Program-made: the position numbers and the translations under genes
The notes under the pieces: generated by a model
What the model was told of the DNA's origin: nothing
Seen by the model: the letters and a program-made list of their open reading frames with translations, nothing else
The model's database searches: none
Shown: positions 6,960 through 8,748 of the stretch, one piece after another
Numbering within the stretch: position 1 is the stretch's first letter
Layout: the number at the start of each line of letters is the position of its first letter
Assembly: GCA_947497195.1 (NCBI GenBank)
Contig: CANMGM010000086.1
Span: forward strand, 1 to 8,748
Direction: 5' to 3'
Length of the DNA stretch: 8,748 nt
Source of the DNA: Bacteroidota bacterium
GTDB taxonomy: Bacteria; Bacteroidota; Bacteroidia; M30B66

Positions 6960-6967
6960 CAAAGATA
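6960..6967 (-). promoter_or_regulatory. Probable -7 element of the surE promoter
   Basis: TATCTTTG on the minus strand is a full match to TAnnTTTG. A start near 6953 leaves a leader of about 33 nt before the surE ATG. No TTG lies at the usual 17-23 nt upstream; the nearest is only 11 nt away, so the -33 half is weak or absent. The rest of the 164 bp between surE and tRNA-Ser holds nothing else on this strand that I can support. Confidence 0.4.
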
Positions 6968-7046
6968 CAGAACCGGAGCAAATGACTTTACAGGAGCGGT
7001 TATGCCCACTCTTCATTAGGATTCCCACTTTTTTTTGTGCGACATC

Positions 7047-7075
7047 TTGACAAGTAAAATATTTTGGTACATTTG
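7047..7075 (+). promoter_or_regulatory. tRNA-Ser/tRNA-Pro operon promoter
   Basis: TTG (7047-7049; within TCTTGACAA 7045-7053), an 18-nt spacer and TACATTTG (7068-7075) match the Bacteroidota consensus. CAGCCC follows directly, and the tRNA begins 10 nt after the -7 element. Confidence 0.8.
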
Positions 7076-7084
7076 CAGCCCCAC

Positions 7085-7171
7085 GGTGAGGTGGGTGAGA
7101 GGCTGAAACCACCAGTTTGCTAAACTGACGTACGGGAAACTGTACCGCGGGTTCGAATCCCGCCCTCACCG
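7085..7171 (+). tRNA. tRNA-Ser, anticodon GCU
   Basis: An 87-nt class II tRNA. Acceptor GGTGAGG (7085-7091) pairs with CCTCACC (7164-7170), with discriminator G at 7171 as in serine tRNAs. The anticodon loop is TTGCTAA, giving GCU for AGC/AGU codons. A long variable arm (GTAC...GTAC around a GGGAAACT loop) precedes the T arm GCGGG-TTCGAAT-CCCGC (7147-7163). No CCA is encoded. It lies 28 nt ahead of tRNA-Pro(UGG) and is probably in the same transcript. Confidence 0.96.
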
Positions 7172-7199
7172 CACCTAAGAAATTGGCTTCGTGCCGGTT

Positions 7200-7274
7200 C
7201 GGGATGTAGCGTAGTCCGGTCATCGCGCCTGGTTTGGGACCAGGAGGTCGCAAGTTCGAATCTTGCCATCCCGA
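7200..7274 (+). tRNA. tRNA-Pro, anticodon UGG
   Basis: A 75-nt cloverleaf. Acceptor CGGGATG (7200-7206) pairs with CATCCCG (7267-7273), discriminator A at 7274. Anticodon stem CCTGG/CCAGG carries the loop TTTGGGA, giving UGG, which reads CCA/CCG and probably all CCN codons. T arm GCAAG-TTCGAAT-CTTGC. CCA is not encoded. Its last 16 nt (7259-7274) form the start of the 61-bp direct repeat copied at 7447-7507. Confidence 0.96.
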
Positions 7275-7319
7275 CAAAAAAGAAACAGTCACTTTCCAAA
7301 AAGGAAGTGGCTGTTTTGC
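7259..7319 (+). repeat. 61-bp perfect direct repeat, copy 1 (tRNA-Pro 3' end plus terminator)
   Basis: Begins AATCTTGCCATCCCGAC, the last 16 nt of tRNA-Pro(UGG) plus one base, and runs through the terminator hairpin to GTTTTGC. Identical to 7447-7507, with a 188-bp period. A repeated tRNA 3' end is the usual shape of an integration (att) site, but a local duplication would look the same. Confidence 0.95.
7277..7317 (+). terminator. Terminator after tRNA-Pro(UGG), potentially bidirectional
   Basis: AAACAGTCACTT (7283-7294) pairs with AAGTGGCTGTTT (7305-7316), one G-U pair, and CC/GG extends the stem past a bulged T to an AAAAA loop. A TTTT run closes the plus-strand side. On the minus strand the same stem is followed by TTTCTTTTTT, so it can stop transcription in both directions. 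Confidence 0.75.
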
Positions 7320-7446
7320 GTTTGAGCCTGAGTCTCGGACTTGTCCGTAAGCGAATGGCGAAAAACGCAAAACCAAGCAGCGTAACGAAGTGAAGGTGCG
7401 GCGTTGCGAAAATTGTCGCCCAACACCATCACTAAGATCGCGTAGC
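7320..7446 (+). other. 127-bp insert between the two 61-bp repeats
   Basis: No gene of recognisable function and no recombinase. It contains the short hairpin CGGAC-TT-GTCCG (7337-7348). Near its right end, starting about 7433, AAGAT...ATCTT forms a hairpin reaching into copy 2. The last bases, ATCGCGTAGC, replace the T-arm sequence GTCGCAAGTTCG that precedes the shared AATCTTGCC in the intact tRNA, so the second copy looks like a degenerate tRNA tail. The insert is richer in GC than the AT-rich DNA after 7508. It could be an excision scar, a tRNA-associated repeat family, or a decayed tRNA copy. Confidence 0.6.
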
Positions 7447-7507
7447 AATCTTGCCATCCCGACAAAAAAGAAACAGTCACTTTCCAAAAAGGAAGTGGCT
7501 GTTTTGC
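7447..7507 (+). repeat. 61-bp perfect direct repeat, copy 2
   Basis: Identical over 61 bases to 7259-7319, including the complete hairpin. It lacks any upstream tRNA body, so it does not encode a tRNA. Its hairpin (about 7471-7504) followed on the minus strand by TTTCTTTTTT may serve as the terminator of the lipoprotein gene at 7680-8054. Confidence 0.95.
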
Positions 7508-7679
7508 TTTTAAGACCAATAGATAAGCTAAAAATTGAAATTGCTTGCTATGAATTATTACAATTAATTCAAGCTTGTGTTATTAAGCAATTTTCAATTA
7601 TAGAATTGAAAAACAGAACAATAAGAAGGTCAATGCCTCCTCAACCATTCAAACAAAAAGAAATTGTGTTGTGTTAAAT
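7508..7679. other. AT-rich intergenic stretch with a long imperfect stem-loop
   Basis: No credible gene on either strand. The arms AATTGAAATTGCTT (7533-7546) and AAGCAATTTTCAATT (7585-7599) are complementary apart from one bulged T and enclose 38 nt, which includes a second small inverted repeat (GAATTA...TTAATTC). On the minus strand the closing arm runs into a short T run, so it may help stop transcription from the lipoprotein gene. The base composition is clearly more AT-rich than the flanking genes. Confidence 0.5.
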
Positions 7680-8054
7680 TTACTGCAAGGTCACCGTTTT
7701 GGTAACTGTCTCGCCCTCTTCAAGTTTTACAAGGTCTTCGGCTGTACCGTAGGAAATATGTGTGACCTTAATGTCGAGTATCGCAGGATATTTGAACGTG
7801 AACGACACTTCACCATTGGCATCTGTAATTTTGGTATTGTTTGGCTCTACCAAAGCTGGATCTAAATCGTGTGTTTCGCTTAACTGCCCATATTCTGAAG
7901 TTAAGGTAACCTTTGCGGATGGTGCGGGACCACCAATTGAACGTACAACTTTAATAATGGCCGTACATGTTAAATCCTTCTCCTTGCAGGAAAAGTTCCC
8001 CATAGAAATTGCCACTGCTAGAACAATCAGAGCCGATTTAACTGAAAATTTCAT
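7680..8054 (-). CDS. Small lipoprotein with carboxypeptidase-regulatory-like (Ig-like) domain
   Basis: A 124-residue protein. Its signal peptide MKFSVKSALIVLAVAISMG ends with Cys23 in NFSC, a lipobox of the looser Bacteroidota type, followed by KEKD. The mature part has the strand pattern of a carboxypeptidase-regulatory/transthyretin-like fold: APSAKVTLTSEYGQ (44-57), TKITDANGEVSFTFKYPA (74-91), LDIKVTHISYG (93-103) and GETVTKTVTLQ (114-124). The DANGEVSF turn is typical of such domains. Proteins of this kind are usually envelope accessory or binding proteins; no specific ligand can be read from the sequence. It is monocistronic, diverging from pheS across 143 bp. Cys30 is a second mature Cys without a partner. 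Confidence 0.75.
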   Translation of the reverse strand: MKFSVKSALIVLAVAISMGNFSCKEKDLTCTAIIKVVRSIGGPAPSAKVTLTSEYGQLSETHDLDPALVEPNNTKITDANGEVSFTFKYPAILDIKVTHISYGTAEDLVKLEEGETVTKTVTLQ

Positions 8055-8078
8055 AATCTTCTATTTTCGTAAGGTTGT

Positions 8079-8108
8079 CAAAAATAGCAAAAGATATCTA
8101 ATCTGCAA
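8079..8108 (-). promoter_or_regulatory. Promoter of the small lipoprotein gene
   Basis: On the minus strand, TTG (8108-8106), a 19-nt spacer and TATTTTTG (8086-8079) fit the Bacteroidota consensus fully. The start would be near 8072, leaving an 18-nt leader before the ATG at 8054. Confidence 0.7.
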
Positions 8109-8180
8109 TTCAATAACGCCTGGCAGGTCTGAAATGTTGCAATCGAAGAAGAAAATATACGGTTTAAAGATGCCAACATG

Positions 8181-8188
8181 TATATTTG
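8181..8188 (+). promoter_or_regulatory. Possible -7 element of the pheS promoter
   Basis: TATATTTG fits TAnnTTTG fully and sits just ahead of the pheS ATG (8198). No TTG lies at the normal distance upstream (only TTTA at 8163-8166). If it is used, the transcript would start around 8193-8195 and be almost leaderless. Confidence 0.35.
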
Positions 8189-8197
8189 CCTGAATTT

Positions 8198-8748
8198 ATG
8201 ATTAAGTCAGAAATCGATACTATAGCGCTGGAAATCGAAGCGTATTCGCTTAACGGGATTGATGAAACCGAAGCATTCAGGCTGCGTTACCTGAGTAAAA
8301 AAGGTATTATTCCAGGTTTGTTTGAGCGATTTCGTGAAGTGGCTCCCGAAGAACGGAAGGAGATTGGCTCGCTGTTAAATAAATTAAAAGTACGCGCCGA
8401 AGAGATTTGGAAAAATGCAAAAGAGCAGTCCGAATCAGAGATTTCTGCCAATCTTGATTTCGACGCCACGGCCCCGGGTTTCCCCTTTGAGGTTGGCAAT
8501 CGCCACCCCTTAACACTTGTTGCAGAGGAAATTAAAGCCATCTTCAACCGATTGGGCTTTACCGTTGCCGAAGGTCCCGAAATCGAGGACGATTGGCACA
8601 ACTTCAGCGCACTCAATTTCCCCGAAGAGCATCCCGCACGCGACATGCAGGATACTTTTTTCATCGCTGAGGCCGATAAAATGGCCTTGCGCACGCACAC
8701 TTCGTCTGTGCAGATTCGCATGATGGAGCAAGGTCGTCCGCCATTTCG
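8198..8748 (+). CDS. pheS: Phenylalanine--tRNA ligase alpha subunit (3' partial)
   Basis: The first 183 codons of an enzyme usually near 340 residues; the frame is open to the window edge. It charges tRNA-Phe in the cytoplasm as an alpha2beta2 complex with PheT. Residues 1-85 form the N-terminal helical, coiled-coil tRNA-binding arm (RLRYLSKKGIIPGLFERF at 28-45). The class II catalytic core begins at FEVGNRHPLTLV (97-108). Family blocks follow: GFTVAEGPEIEDDWHNFSAL (120-139), PARDMQDTFF (146-155) and the motif 2 region LRTHTSSVQIR (164-174). ATG 8198 is the only start giving the family N-terminus; the next in-frame ATG lies inside the core. It has TAPGFPF where many relatives have a DLTxPG-like linker. 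pheT is not in the window. Confidence 0.96.
   Translation, partial: MIKSEIDTIALEIEAYSLNGIDETEAFRLRYLSKKGIIPGLFERFREVAPEERKEIGSLLNKLKVRAEEIWKNAKEQSESEISANLDFDATAPGFPFEVGNRHPLTLVAEEIKAIFNRLGFTVAEGPEIEDDWHNFSALNFPEEHPARDMQDTFFIAEADKMALRTHTSSVQIRMMEQGRPPF

Noticed and set aside
7259..7507. CRISPR array or tandem satellite
   Set aside because: There are only two copies, each containing a tRNA end and terminator, with one spacer of 127 bp and no cas genes.
6951..7519. Minus-strand open frames of 178 and 76 codons containing SGWQDSNLRPPGPKPG
   Set aside because: They are antisense to tRNA-Ser, tRNA-Pro(UGG) and the 61-bp repeats. The repeated KQPLPFWKVTVSFLSGWQD segment simply reflects the DNA repeat.
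7390..7677. A 95-codon plus-strand frame running from the insert through repeat copy 2 into the AT-rich stretch
   Set aside because: It crosses the repeat hairpin, has no recognisable family or start signal, and its composition follows the local DNA rather than a coding pattern. I treat the region as non-coding.
7762..8193. A 143-codon plus-strand frame opposite the small lipoprotein gene
   Set aside because: The minus-strand frame has a signal peptide, lipobox, domain pattern and promoter; the plus-strand frame has none of these.
8287..8731. Minus-strand frames opposite pheS
   Set aside because: They are shadows of the clearly recognisable pheS coding sequence.

Overview
The window comes from a member of the Bacteroidota. 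Four things in the sequence support this: a C-terminal type IX secretion (Por) sorting domain, promoters of the TTG-N18/19-TAnnTTTG type used by the Bacteroidota primary sigma factor, almost no Shine-Dalgarno sequences ahead of starts, and several lipoproteins with a short signal peptide ending in a lipobox Cys. I cannot place it below phylum with confidence; a flavobacteria-like lineage is plausible.

Layout. 1-1931 (+) is the 3' part of a large secreted FG-GAP/VCBS-type repeat protein. It converges on yebC (1935-2642, -), which lies downstream of a tRNA-Pro(GGG) gene (2751-2825, -) with its own promoter and terminator. Diverging from that tRNA is a tightly overlapping three-gene operon (2944-5833, +): an MbnP-like lipoprotein followed by two lipoprotein diheme cytochrome c peroxidases of the CCP/MauG/MbnH superfamily. 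This operon is the most interesting system here. By analogy with MbnH-MbnP, a diheme peroxidase may oxidise a Trp of the MbnP-like protein to kynurenine to build a copper site. The two peroxidases differ at heme-critical positions.

The operon converges on surE and a small overlapping membrane-protein gene (5876-6920, -). A stable-RNA locus follows: tRNA-Ser(GCU) and tRNA-Pro(UGG) (7085-7274, +). The 3' end of the Pro tRNA plus its terminator is repeated perfectly (61 bp) 188 bp downstream, flanking a 127-bp segment of unknown origin. An AT-rich non-coding stretch with a long imperfect stem-loop follows. The window ends with a small lipoprotein gene (7680-8054, -) and the first 183 codons of pheS (from 8198, +), which runs off the right edge.

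The housekeeping genes (yebC, surE, pheS, tRNAs) look like ordinary core chromosome. The accessory-looking parts are the MbnP/diheme peroxidase operon and the repeat behind tRNA-Pro(UGG).
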